Shown here: piece after piece, positions 23,312 through 34,243 of the stretch
How positions within the stretch are numbered: position 1 is the stretch's first letter
Layout of the letters: every line of letters starts with the position of its first letter
Origin: Stereum hirsutum FP-91666 SS1
Lineage: Eukaryota > Basidiomycota > Agaricomycetes > Russulales > Stereaceae
Length of the DNA: 64,000 bases
NCBI RefSeq assembly: GCF_000264905.1
Contig: NW_006763134.1
Coordinates: 2,631,013-2,695,012, forward strand
Direction: 5' to 3'
Notes under the pieces: generated by a model
What the model was told of the DNA's origin: nothing
Databases searched by the model: none
Seen by the model: the letters and a program-made list of their open reading frames with translations, nothing else
Translations under genes and position numbers: made by a program

Positions 23312-24371
23312 CGTGTATGCTTATTGAGCTCTATGCGACAGAGATGAGTGGCGTCTACGGTCGGGAACAGGGGCTGCGTCAGTGAAAGACTCTGGTTGAT
23401 TTATTGAAAGGGACGAATGAAAAAGAGGGAGGCGTACCAGATAGCTATTAAATCGTCGACGAAGAAATAAGGGCTGAATATGCATTTTTCATCTTGAATT
23501 GCTTTATGTATGGAACCGGGCGGGGTGTGGATCGTCCAGCGCCTAGAAGTGGGTGTCCGCGAGGGGTGGAAGAGTTGACCGTGAAGCACGAACATACGAT
23601 GGCCAAAGTGTTGAAGCGGTACACTGAAATACGCTTTGACCCACATCTAGAGCTTAGAGCGGTTGTAGAAGGGAAAAGATGAAGGGTTTTGAGATTGTGG
23701 TGATCACCGAGCGCAATCCGTCTACTCGGTCATATGTTGCACACAACAGATAAAGAGGGAGGCATCGTCATTGTATCTGATCTGGAAGAAAATGGGTGCA
23801 GAGAAAATGGGTGCGAAGGTGTTGGTAAGTATCGGACGATGATGGACGACCAGACGGGATGGGACGGGACGGTCGTGGAGAAGATACGCACAGTAAAAAC
23901 CTCTCCACTGTTTCCGTTCAACACTATTTTATCCCCCCAGATGCAAGTTCATGATTGACAGTGGACCATGGGTGAACTTGCTTGACTGGCCAGTTCGTGA
24001 AGACTGGACCGCATGAGCAAGAGTCGAGAACAAGTCGAGAAGGTGCTTCAGATTCAGACATTAATATTGTCATATGTGAGATAATATTGTGCGAATGTAT
24101 CGGATACAGGGAAGGTGCACGATCTGGGTAATCTGTACAAAGACTGAGAGCCGCCGAGCCCGTCGTCGTCGTCGAGGACGAAAGTGAAAAAATACGGAGG
24201 AAAACAACGTCAACTGATCGGCCACGTGCCCATCTCGGTGTGGCGGTGGCTCCCTCTCTCTCGAACCACTTCACCACTGGCACCAGCACCTTGATTTGAG
24301 CGAGAAGGACTTTCCTCAGTCACCCGAACGCTGCCTTTGTTTTCGAGGATTACTTTGCCGTCTCTCACCTA
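23312..24371. other. Intergenic region, no gene recognised
   Basis: Short frames only; includes the promoter side of the SDR gene. Confidence 0.4.
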
Positions 24372-25058
24372 TCAAGGTACCTTCGACGACAGGGCTGGAG
24401 CCTTCCTCACCCACCCACTCCCCTCAATCTCCCCCACATAAAACTGCGCCATCGCAAACCGACTCAACCCAACCCCCGTTCTTCCATCTCCGACATATCC
24501 TACCACCAATTTCTGTACCTTCCTATTGTTCAGGCTCAGGACCCTCACGAGCGTCCAATCAATGGCGTATTCGTCGCAGTTCGAGGCGATGCCTTTCGAG
24601 TACGCCACAATGTCGTTATACGCATTACGCTGGATGAGCCAGACAATAGTGACGAGGATGCAAGCGAGTATGCTGAACTTGTCTCGTTTATCTTCAGCGG
24701 ATATTGTGGATAGCGCGATGAGTCATTGACACCCGTGAGCGGCCATGATGGGGATGAGGGTATCGTAGGCCCTGGTCAGCGGAAGCGTGGAGGGGTGGCC
24801 GAACGCGGGTCCTAGCGTAGACAGGACAGCGTCGATCTTTGGTTGGGATGATGTGGATGTGAATGTGGTGATGAGGGAATCGGTATCGGTGAGTTCTCCT
24901 TTGATGATGGTTATGGATGGGTTGGATATGATTTGTGAGCGGAGTTTGGAGGGATTGCGAGCGTAAATGATCAAGGTCCCATCTGGGTAGGCCTTGAAGA
25001 ATTCGTGGATGATCAGGATGCCAGAGGGACCTGTGGCTCCGAGAAGGAGAACACGCAT
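24372..25058 (-). pseudogene. NAD(P)-binding (NmrA/SDR-atypical) protein with one in-frame TGA
   Basis: A single exon starts MRVLLLGATGPSGILIIHEF, giving the Rossmann motif GATGPSG, then IIYARNPSKL, KGELTD, DAVLSTLGPA and PIMAAHG. TGA at 24725-24723 follows HGCQ; the same frame then continues without break for 116 codons (LIALSTISAEDKRDKFS ... DWTLVRV ... GRTGVGLSRFAMAQF) to the stop at 24372. Both halves are parts of one NAD(P)H-binding fold. The TGA stands where relatives have a residue such as Arg, and CGA to TGA at a CpG would explain it. The truncated 111-aa product would keep only the nucleotide-binding half. No intron can remove the codon. Confidence 0.72.
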
Positions 25059-25767
25059 CGTCTGCGTATTGAAGTCGTATGAAGACTCGTTCCCAAATCC
25101 AGATACCCGAGATTTTTGAGGCTGATAAAATGGCTGAATAGTTTGCCTGGGGAAGACGTAGATGCCCGGCTCCTGCTTTCTGGTCTTACAAACACAGTTG
25201 CGCCACTGATCTGCCGAACCCTGCCTTTCTGACGATATTTACGCACACGGCCAATGGTCATACAGCTCGTTATCGGGTATCCTTTCGAGCAGGCGCCCTT
25301 GAACACACGTAGAGGGTATCACGGAGAGCCCGTACGGCACCACGAATGACGAACGCCCCTTGAGTTTTTGTTCTTTGCGGTCTGACTCTCAGATTATTCG
25401 TCGCTGCTATTGAATCAGTTGCCTTTTACGTCCTTCGACGCTTGCATCGCCCTCCGCCCAGATTTCTGAAAGTTTGATTCCGCATCTTCATTCACACCTC
25501 ACAGAGCAGAAGTCGTCATTTTGTACTTTGTGGGGCGTACATGGGGTCAATAGCGTCGTCTTCGTCACCCTAGCAATGAAGTTATTGTGTGACTTTACGA
25601 AGAGGTCGAATCTTCCCAGACTCGTTGCTGTACCACGGGCACACACTATTATGATTCAGCGGTAATTTTAGGACAAGGGCGTATTTATTCTCGTGACACG
25701 ACAGCGCATACACGCTTCAAGGTGGGTAACCCAGGTAGAGAGATGATTCTATCTAGAAAGTCCTTCA
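25059..25767. other. Intergenic region, no gene recognised
   Basis: Short frames only. Confidence 0.4.
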
Positions 25768-27709
25768 CTACGGCCGAAGAGGGAGTCTGAAAGGAACCTC
25801 AAGCATGCCAAATTTCTCCTGCTCCTTAGGATCTTTGGCATACAGTACCGAGTGACCGCATACCAAACGGTCCTCTCTCCAATCTCTACAGCAGAGTCGA
25901 CATGAGTATACAAGCAACCGGACTCACAGCTTCTGGCAGCTTTTTTTCCACAGTAATTCGCCGTCTGACAATCCGGACACACAGCCCGTCGACGGTTTGT
26001 ACACCCTCTCCTTGTGCATTCCTTATCGATCTGGCACCGCAATTCAAGATTGTTCCATCCGACCCAAGGCCGGATGTGCTTCGTGAATGGGGTCTCTGGA
26101 CTCGAAAGCGGTAATACGTGTCGGGGTATATATTTCGGAGGATGTGGTTTCCCAGGGCCTATGTAGGCGGAGTCGAGGATGGGGCGAAGAGTGCGGGGAC
26201 GAGGAAGGTGGACACTCTCTCGGTAAGTGCCACTGTAGCATTTGAAAGGTAAAATTAAGTTAGTAAAATACCAATGAAGAGCCATGTTAGTAATATCACG
26301 CACCAGACACGTCCGCACGAGACGCGAAATAGGGTAAAGAAACGTCCAAGGCATCGAACATCCCTGCACGCACAAGAAACCTCACAAAAATAGCACCTTC
26401 ATTAGGGAAACGGACCACATAGTGGGCAAGACACGAGCTGAGCGCTCGCGTCGTGGTAACGTAGACATTGAGCGCAGAGGACTCTCCCTTCTTATCGTCT
26501 TCCACTGTTTTCGTCATAACGGTGAACAGACCACTCCAAAGTCCATTTGCCTTTATGAGAGTGCGAACGAGGTCTGGTCTATCGAATTCAGGCTCCTTCG
26601 GCATCTCGGAATGACCGTAGCGGACGAGCACGCTCATGAGCATCAGCGCTTTCTCCAGGTCGGCACCGACAAGCCACTTAAACGAGCCCTCGATCCTCGA
26701 GAAGCATTTCCGCATGGATCCGGCTCCTTTTCGAATGTCGCGAGGAAGTTTACTGAGAGAAGTCGGAGGAGGGATGTCAGTGGATAAGTACTCTCCGGGG
26801 GGGAAGATAGTGGCGATGTGCGACAGCAGAAGAGCAAAATCGCGGGTGGTGCTCGAGTTCATCCAGTATCAGACGTAAAGAGCGAGGGTGAGGTCGTCAT
26901 TACCTCTGATCATCTATCGTTACATCATCAGTACATTGTCCAACGAGTCAGACGCAGGTCAGGCATCGGACCGACGTCGAGGAAACTTGGGTCCGAGAAT
27001 GACACGAAGTTGACGATACTCTGAACCACGATACGCTCCAGGACCATCTCCATGTGAGGGTGGGTGGTGTTTGAAGGATCCGTCCAAAGCTGATTACACG
27101 TCAGCGTCAGTGACATAGTTCTACTGACCGAGTCGAAATTTACTCACGCGCTGCATCATGTCTGGCCAATGCCTTCGGAGCGAATCGATGATAAGTAAAC
27201 ACAGCGCAGACGGGGGATTTTGAAGTATTTGTTCCATTTCGTATATTATCGCCAACGCCGGGTGGTAGACCGAATGAAACTGCCAACAGAGAACCTGAAT
27301 TCCGTACAAAGGTGACGTCGACCCTTGTGGGCAGCCTGGTCACTTACCGTCGGTGCAGCACCGGATGCATTGTATCGTAGAGCGACCGGCCGATCCAATG
27401 TAGTCCTTTCCCCAGCGACACATTCACATATCATATCGACTATCCCGCCATGCACTAGAGCGCGCCATTCTGCGCCAGGCTTGCTAGAGCGGATGGTCTG
27501 GTATATACAGCGGATGGCTGGGTCAATGTCCTGGTAGGTTATCAAGATGTAAGTGAGTATATATAAAAACATTTCTACAGTGAGCGGTCAATACACGGAA
27601 GCTTTATCTCCCCACCAATTGCGCTGGTTGCCACGCCAGTCGAGCTCGAAAAGACCGACGACATGGTGAGGATCTGACAGAGTCAACCGGGCCCATTTCT
27701 GATCCACTT
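25768..27709 (-). pseudogene. MYND zinc-finger protein, second copy, frameshift inside the finger; 5' end not found
   Basis: Exons on the minus strand: 27709-27597, 27530-27348, 27294-27148, 27089-about 26955, 26851-26304, 26232-25928, 25885-25768. Each aligns with the paralogue at 4579-6704: NWWGDKAS, DIDPAIRCIYQTI, SLRRHWPDMMQR, the helical block LPRDIRKGAGSMRK, and a final MYND finger. The finger reads CTRRGC, CPDCQ, NYCGK and then, in another frame, SCQK|LDWREDRLVCGH. A run of seven A (T7 at 25941-25947 on the plus strand) separates the frames; five or eight A would restore a normal finger. The gene is therefore either broken or miscalled in a homopolymer. Exons upstream of 27709 were not recognised. 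Donor GTACTG near 26955 is non-standard and uncertain. Confidence 0.65.
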
Positions 27710-27848
27710 CTGCAGAAGATCACTATTTTGCTGCCATGATATCGGTATTGAATATTGAGGTTCTTCAGAACCAATCAAGCCGAGTTGAGCGCAATGGGAG
27801 ATGGGGGAACGGTCACCGTCGACTCAGATTTCTCTTACGAAGAGAAAG

Positions 27849-28432
27849 GGCAACGCGCCACGCGTCAGGCGGGATGCATACTGGTTACGAGGTTCGATCC
27901 CAATGCGTACACATTTTGTGCGAAAAGACCTCCATGTCCGATCGCAAAAGTACAAAGACTGTGCCTTTTTTCAGCAGTGGTCCGATCCCAAATGCTGACA
28001 CAAGTCAAGCTTTGTATCTTAGGTTCGATCCACGTACGCACAAAAGCGAGTGGAAGTTATCATTCCCTAACTTCACAGTAGGCAAATCTCGACATTTTTT
28101 GTTCGCAACACACATGTGCGCGAAGGCAATCTCGAGCGCGCTGTCCTCGTCAATGAAGTTGGACTGAAAAAAGGTGTTTTTACTCGCTATCGGGTCCGAA
28201 GTACACATTTACACCGCGAATAATAGCGATGCCTACATTGCATGCAGGGTCTTCGCAAACGATGGTTCGATCCGTTGTGCGTACCAAAGTCTCTGAAAAG
28301 CAGGGTTACCCGATCCGAATGCGTACATATGTGGCGCCAAATTTTTGTGACAAATTTCGCCCAAATGTTAGATTTAGGATCGAACCTTCGTACCAATATG
28401 CATCCCGCCTCACGCGTCGCGAGGCAACCCGG
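27849..28432. mobile_element. Inverted-repeat element rich in GGTTCGATCC motifs
   Basis: The left part contains GGCGGGATGCATACTGG followed by GAGGTTCGATCC. The right part contains the inverted counterpart GGATCGAACC with ATGCATCCCGCC. About 45 bp at each side align with a few mismatches (roughly 27856-27900 against 28377-28425). Between them GGTTCGATCC recurs, usually followed within five bases by TGCGTAC or its variant (near 27892, 28022 and 28262, with weaker copies at 27982 and 28305). There is no coding sequence. The outer ends and target duplication could not be fixed. Confidence 0.6.
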
Positions 28433-29415
28433 TTGTTTGTCACGCGTTAACGCGGTTGGGTGGCGGTGGCAAGTTCAAGCGTGAACTGCAAGCTCCATAG
28501 GTACTTGCTCGTGCGCAACTTGGGTCGGCCCTCTCTCCAACGTTTCTCGTCACCGCTTATTTTCTCCTTAGAAATTTCCCTCCTAATATTTCCGTTGTAA
28601 CCAGCGCTATGATGCAAGACGTACACGCCAGCCCGCTTTCGATATCAATCATGATACATGGCTCAAGTTTGAATCGGAGCCTGGAGCCAGTATTCTGTTT
28701 TGGGCCATCCGTTGTGCTCGGAGTTTTTATGTAGATGGGGAGGACCTTTCCTTACACTCCTAGAACTCGTATCAAATGGTGGCTTCCTATTACTGATAGG
28801 AGACACTATATCAAATTGTAAGGCGCCCATCTCCACTTGTGTCAGCGGCTCAAGGTTTCTGTGTTTCAAGTCAGAAAAGCAAAGTGCACGCATCACCTCC
28901 ATTTTGGTGATTCAAATACTTCTCATCACAATCCCTTCATTCCAACTTTCTGTTTTGTAGCATGTGGTTTGATTCGTAATATGTACTCCGAATACTCGTC
29001 TTGAGGCGGCATAACTCTTGACTTTAAAAGGCGGGTCAACTGGGCGTCCAAACAACATAGCGTATGGTCCCTAGTGATATCTCCTTACCATCAGTAAATT
29101 CTGTGTGGGCCCGGTACTAATCGCAATGTGGACGGGCGGTTGTGGTCTGCAATAGGAAAAATGGAGTATGCTTTGATATCCAACTCATGACCGGTGATAC
29201 AAAATTATGGACCCAAATCACAAGTATGCAGGGAGTACTCGTTGGGGAAACACATCTCGAGCTCCTTACATGAAATTCGCCGTTGATCGCAGGGACTATG
29301 TAATAGCTATTGCTAGCGTCCCGCACGTATAAATGGTGCTGAGGAGGAGCAATTAATTCTGCACATCCTGAACGTTCCTTAATCACTCTTAAACTCACAA
29401 ACCTTTACTGTCGCA
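28433..29415. other. Intergenic region with promoter of the thaumatin-like gene
   Basis: No gene recognised; a TATA box lies at 29328. Confidence 0.4.
29328..29333 (+). promoter_or_regulatory. TATA box of thaumatin-like gene A
   Basis: TATAAA 88 bp before the ATG at 29416, matching the spacing at the paralogue (110 bp). Confidence 0.55.
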
Positions 29416-30214
29416 ATGCTCTCCCTGTTTGGAATCAGTGTTATTGCTATTCTGACTGGAATTGCTGCTGCGGAGTCTCACAAGGTCACGGTGCGTCATT
29501 CAACTAAAGAAGACCCATTTTTCTCTCGCCGCCCAACTTGGAAGGTTGTCCCGCGGCCTGCAACTCTACCCCACATCCCACAATCTAGTCACTGACGCTT
29601 AGGTTGATAACATTTTCCATCTACTACAGCTGAGAAACAACTGCGGATCAGGAAACGCCGTGTTTCTCTACCAGGGCCATCCAACTCCCCAGGGTTCCAC
29701 CACTATTCAAGGTCAACTCCTTGGCGGGATCGCCTGGGTCTCTGGCTTATCCGGACACAACTGTGAAAACTCCGGTGTCAACTGCGGGGCGGTCGAGTTC
29801 ACTTTGGTGAACCCGAACAGCGGACCAAACACCCAGAATGCAGCAGACTTCACGCTTGAGGCACAACCTGAGAACGGGAACCATCAGTTGTGAGTCTAAG
29901 TCGCGTTGATCTCTGCCTTAAAGTTCCATATGTCTATACATGCATCACTTTTCACAAGCAACCATGAGAAGACTGACCTTTATATTGTATGTTTAGCACG
30001 TACAAGATGGCTTTCAACTTCGAGGGATGCAGTGGAAGCGCCACATGTAATAGTCCCAGTGACTGCCCGGGCGCTTTCACCAACCCGACTAATGGGCATC
30101 CTGTGCAGTGCACCGCTAGCAATGTTGGGGTAAGCACTGCAGTCTTTCTGTCAGCTCCTCGAAATCACCACTGATCTCACTTGGGAAAAATAGATTGATA
30201 TCACCTTCTGCTGA
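29416..30214 (+). CDS. Thaumatin-like small secreted protein A (basidiomycete glycopeptide family)
   Basis: Four exons (29416-29490, 29630-29889, 29997-30129, 30194-30214) give 162 aa. A signal peptide ends near AAAESHKVT. The mature part begins LRNNCGSGNAVFLYQG and contains GGIAWVSG, CENSGVNCGAVEFTLVNP, a NAADFTL block and the end ASNVG|IDITFC. Eight or more cysteines suggest a disulfide-rich beta fold of the thaumatin/osmotin kind, close to the GNAVFLYQ-type glycopeptides of mushrooms. The last exon encodes only IDITFC and the stop. Intron positions and phases are identical to the paralogue 33503-34243. Extracellular; possible roles in wall binding or defence are inference. Confidence 0.82.
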
Positions 30215-30793
30215 GTGCTTGACCGATGAAGGTGATGAAAGGTTGTATCTCATCGGATTTCGTCAACGTACTGAGCTGTATGAAATGAATCTTTTGATTC
30301 TTGTGTGACCATTTTGGGAGAGTTGTTTGTATGAGACTCCGAAAGTTGGGGTAGGTACACTCACGAAGCCCACAAAATTCATGTCTTTGCCACGAACCAG
30401 TTCTATCGTTGCTTCTCTGCATTATTTCAGTTCTTTTCTTACACAAGCACTACTATCAATTTATTAGTCTCATTCATGAAATACGAAAAAGAAACGGCAC
30501 TGAAGTAAGCCTCGGAGTGATTATGGTGTCTACTAATAAAACACTTGAGAGCTTAAATGTGCCATCCTGACACTAAGCGCCTCACCTTATCACAACACTT
30601 CGCACTCGTACACATGTACCACACCGTGACTGCCTTCCTATTTCCAAATCGACACAAACTTGTCCATTAACAGAGAGCTCTCTAATGTGAAGTCACCCGG
30701 GCTTTCGACTGTGATCGATAGTTTCGGGTGTCGAACGCATACTGACCCAAAAATAGTGACGCAACTCGATATATAGGCGTCTGAAGAAGGTGA
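30215..30793. other. Intergenic region, no gene recognised
   Basis: 3' flank of the thaumatin-like gene, up to the MITE boundary. Confidence 0.4.
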
Positions 30794-31191
30794 CCACGGC
30801 CGGGGAACCACTATTTAGCGTGCTCTAAAGGTGTGTCTAAAGAAATATATATATATTATATGTGGTCTCCCCTTTGGGAAGTACTAAAGAGAAACTTTAG
30901 GGTCATCTAAAGGCGGGTCTATGCATTTTCTGTAGAAATGCCGTACAAACGCTAAAGATTGACTTTGGAGGACGCTAAAGGCTGTTGAGCACCTCGGGCT
31001 TGCCTTATGTGGCAACCCCGAACCTCTTTAGCATCCTCTAAAGGCAATTCAGAGAATAATCAATGGAATTCACTATAGAGCTCGCTAAAGTTTCGCTCTA
31101 GAGAGCGCTAAATTGACATCCATATATGACATTTTGACCAAGATTTGGATTCCACTTTAGCGGGCTCTAAATAGTGGTTTCTCGGTCGTGG
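30794..31191. mobile_element. MITE-like element, 398 bp, with CTAAAG-rich interior
   Basis: The left end CCACGGCCGGGGAACCACTA and the right end TAGTGGTTTCTCGGTCGTGG are inverted, the match covering about 37 bp with a few mismatches (30794-30830 against 31155-31191). The interior repeats GCTAAAG/TCTAAAG on both strands at least eight times and is A/T-rich near 30845-30860. There is no coding sequence. No exact target duplication was found next to these ends; similarity may extend four bases outward (GTGA/GTGT). Confidence 0.8.
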
Positions 31192-33502
31192 ACACTGATA
31201 GTAGCAGGCAAGAAGAGATAAAAATCCGAGTGGCGCCAAGGAGGCCGCGTCATCGACGCCTGCGCCACCTACGTGAGCACGTGGCAAGGTATCCAGACAT
31301 CCAACTTGAAGTGGAACTTGAATCGAACTGCATCCTACTGTGCAACCTCACGTCCATCTCTCTTTCATGGTTCATGTTTCCGCTCTCTAGGCAGTTTATG
31401 TATATCCTTCTTGTCATACTGTGTTTCTTTCTCCGCCGCCCAGCTTAAGTTTTCTCGATCTCACGAAGACTCATCGCGCTCCTCGACCTGACCCCCATCC
31501 TGGCCACGATCACGCTGGAATTGCGAATATGAGAAGCACCGATTTTGCGACGCGATTCGGAAGAAAGTGAAGTCGGTCGTTTGTCATTGAGTCGTTTGGT
31601 GCGTTATTTATGCATTTTAATTTTTCCGCCTATATTCATGCACCGTTGAACGGACACAACATTTCGGCTCTTCTCCTATCGAAAGTTGTCTTCCCTCTGA
31701 GACTTTCACATTCGCTATGTTGTGTCATCGAACCCACACTGAATTTTACGGCTCGCTCTCTTTTGTAAATCTGATGGGCATACCAGTAACCCTCCTCGAC
31801 CTCCCGCACGTCGGCCAATCTGTGCACTCTCGTCAATTCTCCTCTTCCACTCGTCGTATCTCCTTGTCTCTTCCCAGTAATCGGCCTCCATGGTAAAACT
31901 TCCATCTATCCTTCGCTGTAATCCGCCCCTTGACCTCAAACACTCCACGGAATCGCACTCCGAAAAACTTGTGTGTCGCAGTGTATATTGCACCTCACAC
32001 GGGGTTGCGAAGGGCGGGCAATATTATGGAGACCGGGCGCGAATATGTGTTTTTGCGTCCATAATACGCGCCACGGGGGTACATAAAGATCTCAGTGACA
32101 CTTGTACTCTTGGTTATGTATCCCAGAGCCTTTCTGGATTCTGGTGATCCATGGACGGTGACGAACTCGAGTTTGAGCCTTGGACTGTTTAGGCTTTTCT
32201 TTTCAATGTCGGCAGACCATAGCCGTGGAACAAGATATATCATGAAGAAGCAGGGCTCTCGCCTGCGTCTGGAATTACAGATGAAACGATGGCTGTGCAT
32301 CGACAGACGCATCAAGTCGACCAGTATATCATTCTGCGCATCCTGCTACACGATCTCGCAAATATTCTGAGTTGCCTTGTCCGATTTCGTACCCCGAATG
32401 CTCAGGTTCACTGGGTTGACTTAGGTCCCACCCATTGCTGCCAGACTTATCCACAGTTAATCGAGCAGCGTTCGATTCCTGGGAACTCACCATGGGCCGG
32501 TGCATCACATCTTGGTTTCATACCTCCTACGCCAGCGTCATGCTGGCTAAAGAAGCTGTTTATCTCCTTGCGAGCACCTTTGACACGTACAGCTGCCAGA
32601 GATCTTGTAACCATCTCTTCCTCACGTGCCATCTGGAGATTTCCACATTGTTTCAAGCGAAGCAAACGTGCTATGTTGAACCGCCCAATATATTCACCAT
32701 CAGACGCTCGAAGGAGACCATATACTTATGCTGCATGCACATGTGTGGCCGTTGCCCCGTGTGTATGATGTTTTCATACTGTTGACGCTTCTAGGGTTGT
32801 TCGTTCTGTGCTCATGATGCAAACGATCTCGGTGAGACAATGTGAACGCGTCTAAATATTCTCGCCTGAACAGCTCAACACGTCTGTCAGTCAGCTCTCA
32901 TGACAGACTGATGTTATAGATATGTGTACGTTGTGATCTTTTGGTGTGATTGCGGAGAAGACATGTGCGGCTTCTGGTGGTCCTGTCGCTGTAGAACCGT
33001 GGTTAAGAGCCTGTATGGAGTTCATTTTGCCTTTCCAGGTTTCGAATTGGCTGAGTTATATCGTTGATGGTCCGCCTTCAACTCCGACAAACGACCGTTA
33101 TTAATCCCAATTTGCAGGATTTATTGTCTCTACCGCTCGTGGACGCTGCATCATCTGTATGCATTTCCCATCTTGATTCAGATCGTGGTACTCTAGAACT
33201 CGATACTCTTTATGCCACTTTGAAAGGTGCGCTGGCGTGCTACATGCATTTGGATATATTTGTTACATGTACTGGCGGCCATCCCTGGACCGGTGGTGTT
33301 ATATTTTCAACTTAGAGCTTCGTCATGCGGAAGCCCTCGATCTGACACTGGTTCTCGGTATACTGTGGCCGTATTTCCTCACTTTATCCAGTTATAAAAG
33401 GCGTACAGGAAGAGGCATATTTCTTCACTCAGTGACATCTACTCCTGAGAGCCCTACCGCAGACTCGGCTTCAATCCTATCTCAACCCACTCCGTATTCA
33501 AC
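31192..33502. other. Long intergenic region between the thaumatin-like paralogues
   Basis: Open frames up to 159 codons near 32289-32785 on the plus strand show no recognisable domain, codon pattern or intron continuity. The region ends with the TATA box and leader of thaumatin-like gene B. Confidence 0.35.
33393..33398 (+). promoter_or_regulatory. TATA box of thaumatin-like gene B
   Basis: GTTATAAAAGGCG context, TATAAA 110 bp before the ATG at 33503. Confidence 0.6.
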
Positions 33503-34243
33503 ATGTTTTCCCTTTCCGTTCTTACTGTTATTGCTGCTATCTCTGGCATCGTTGCCGCACAGGAATCCCACAGAGTCTCGGTACGTAGACATCTACTATC
33601 TTACCCAGCCGCACACTTCCAAATCTCACCCCTTCCTTTGCTTTACCTCAAAATGCTCACGACGATCCTCAATATTCAACAGCTGACCAACAACTGTAAA
33701 TCTGGAGAGGCTGTGTTTCTCTACCAGGCTGACGGAAACCCGCAAGGATCCACCACTATCGAAGGCGAACTTCTTGGTGGTATTGCCTGGGTCTCAGGCT
33801 ACGCTGGAGCGAACTGCGAAAACTCTGGTGTTAACTGCGGAGCCGTCGAGTTCACTCTGGTGAACCCGAACGGCGGAGCAAACACCCAGAACGCGGCGGA
33901 CTTCACGCTCGAAGGACAGCCTGCCAACGGGAACCATCAGTTGTGAGTCGTGTTACTCTCGCCATTCAGAATTCACCGTGCTTGAAAGTGTGATTGTTGG
34001 TCGGAATACTTACGGTGAAATTACATGGTTAGCACCTACGATATGGCGTTCAACTTCGTGGGATGTGCTGGCAGCGCTACATGCGATGAGCCCGACTGCC
34101 CTGGTTCGTTCACCGACCCCACTCATGGAACGCCTGTTCAGTGCACGGCCAGCAATGTTGGGGTGAGAACCTTTTTTGTGTAAAAGTCGTTGATAAGCAT
34201 TAACGATTTACGATGGGGACAGATTGACATCACCTTCTGTTGA
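33503..34243 (+). CDS. Thaumatin-like small secreted protein B
   Basis: Four exons (33503-33580, 33683-33942, 34033-34162, 34223-34243) give 162 aa, the same length and exon plan as gene A. The signal peptide MFSLSVLTVIAAISGIVAA is followed by QESHRVS, then LTNNCKSGEAVFLYQADGN, GGIAWVSGYAG, NCGAVEFTLVNP, FTYDMAFNFVGC and the final IDITFC. It differs from A mainly in charged surface residues while keeping all cysteines, which suggests both copies are under constraint. Extracellular; role inferred as for A. Confidence 0.85.

Noticed and set aside
27890..28275. GGTTCGATCC motifs as tRNA T-arms
   Set aside because: No acceptor stem, anticodon arm or A box could be paired around any copy; kept only as a repeat-element observation.
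32289..32785. Plus-strand frame of 159 codons in the spacer
   Set aside because: Two overlapping frames are equally open, composition is erratic, and no domain or intron continuity is seen.
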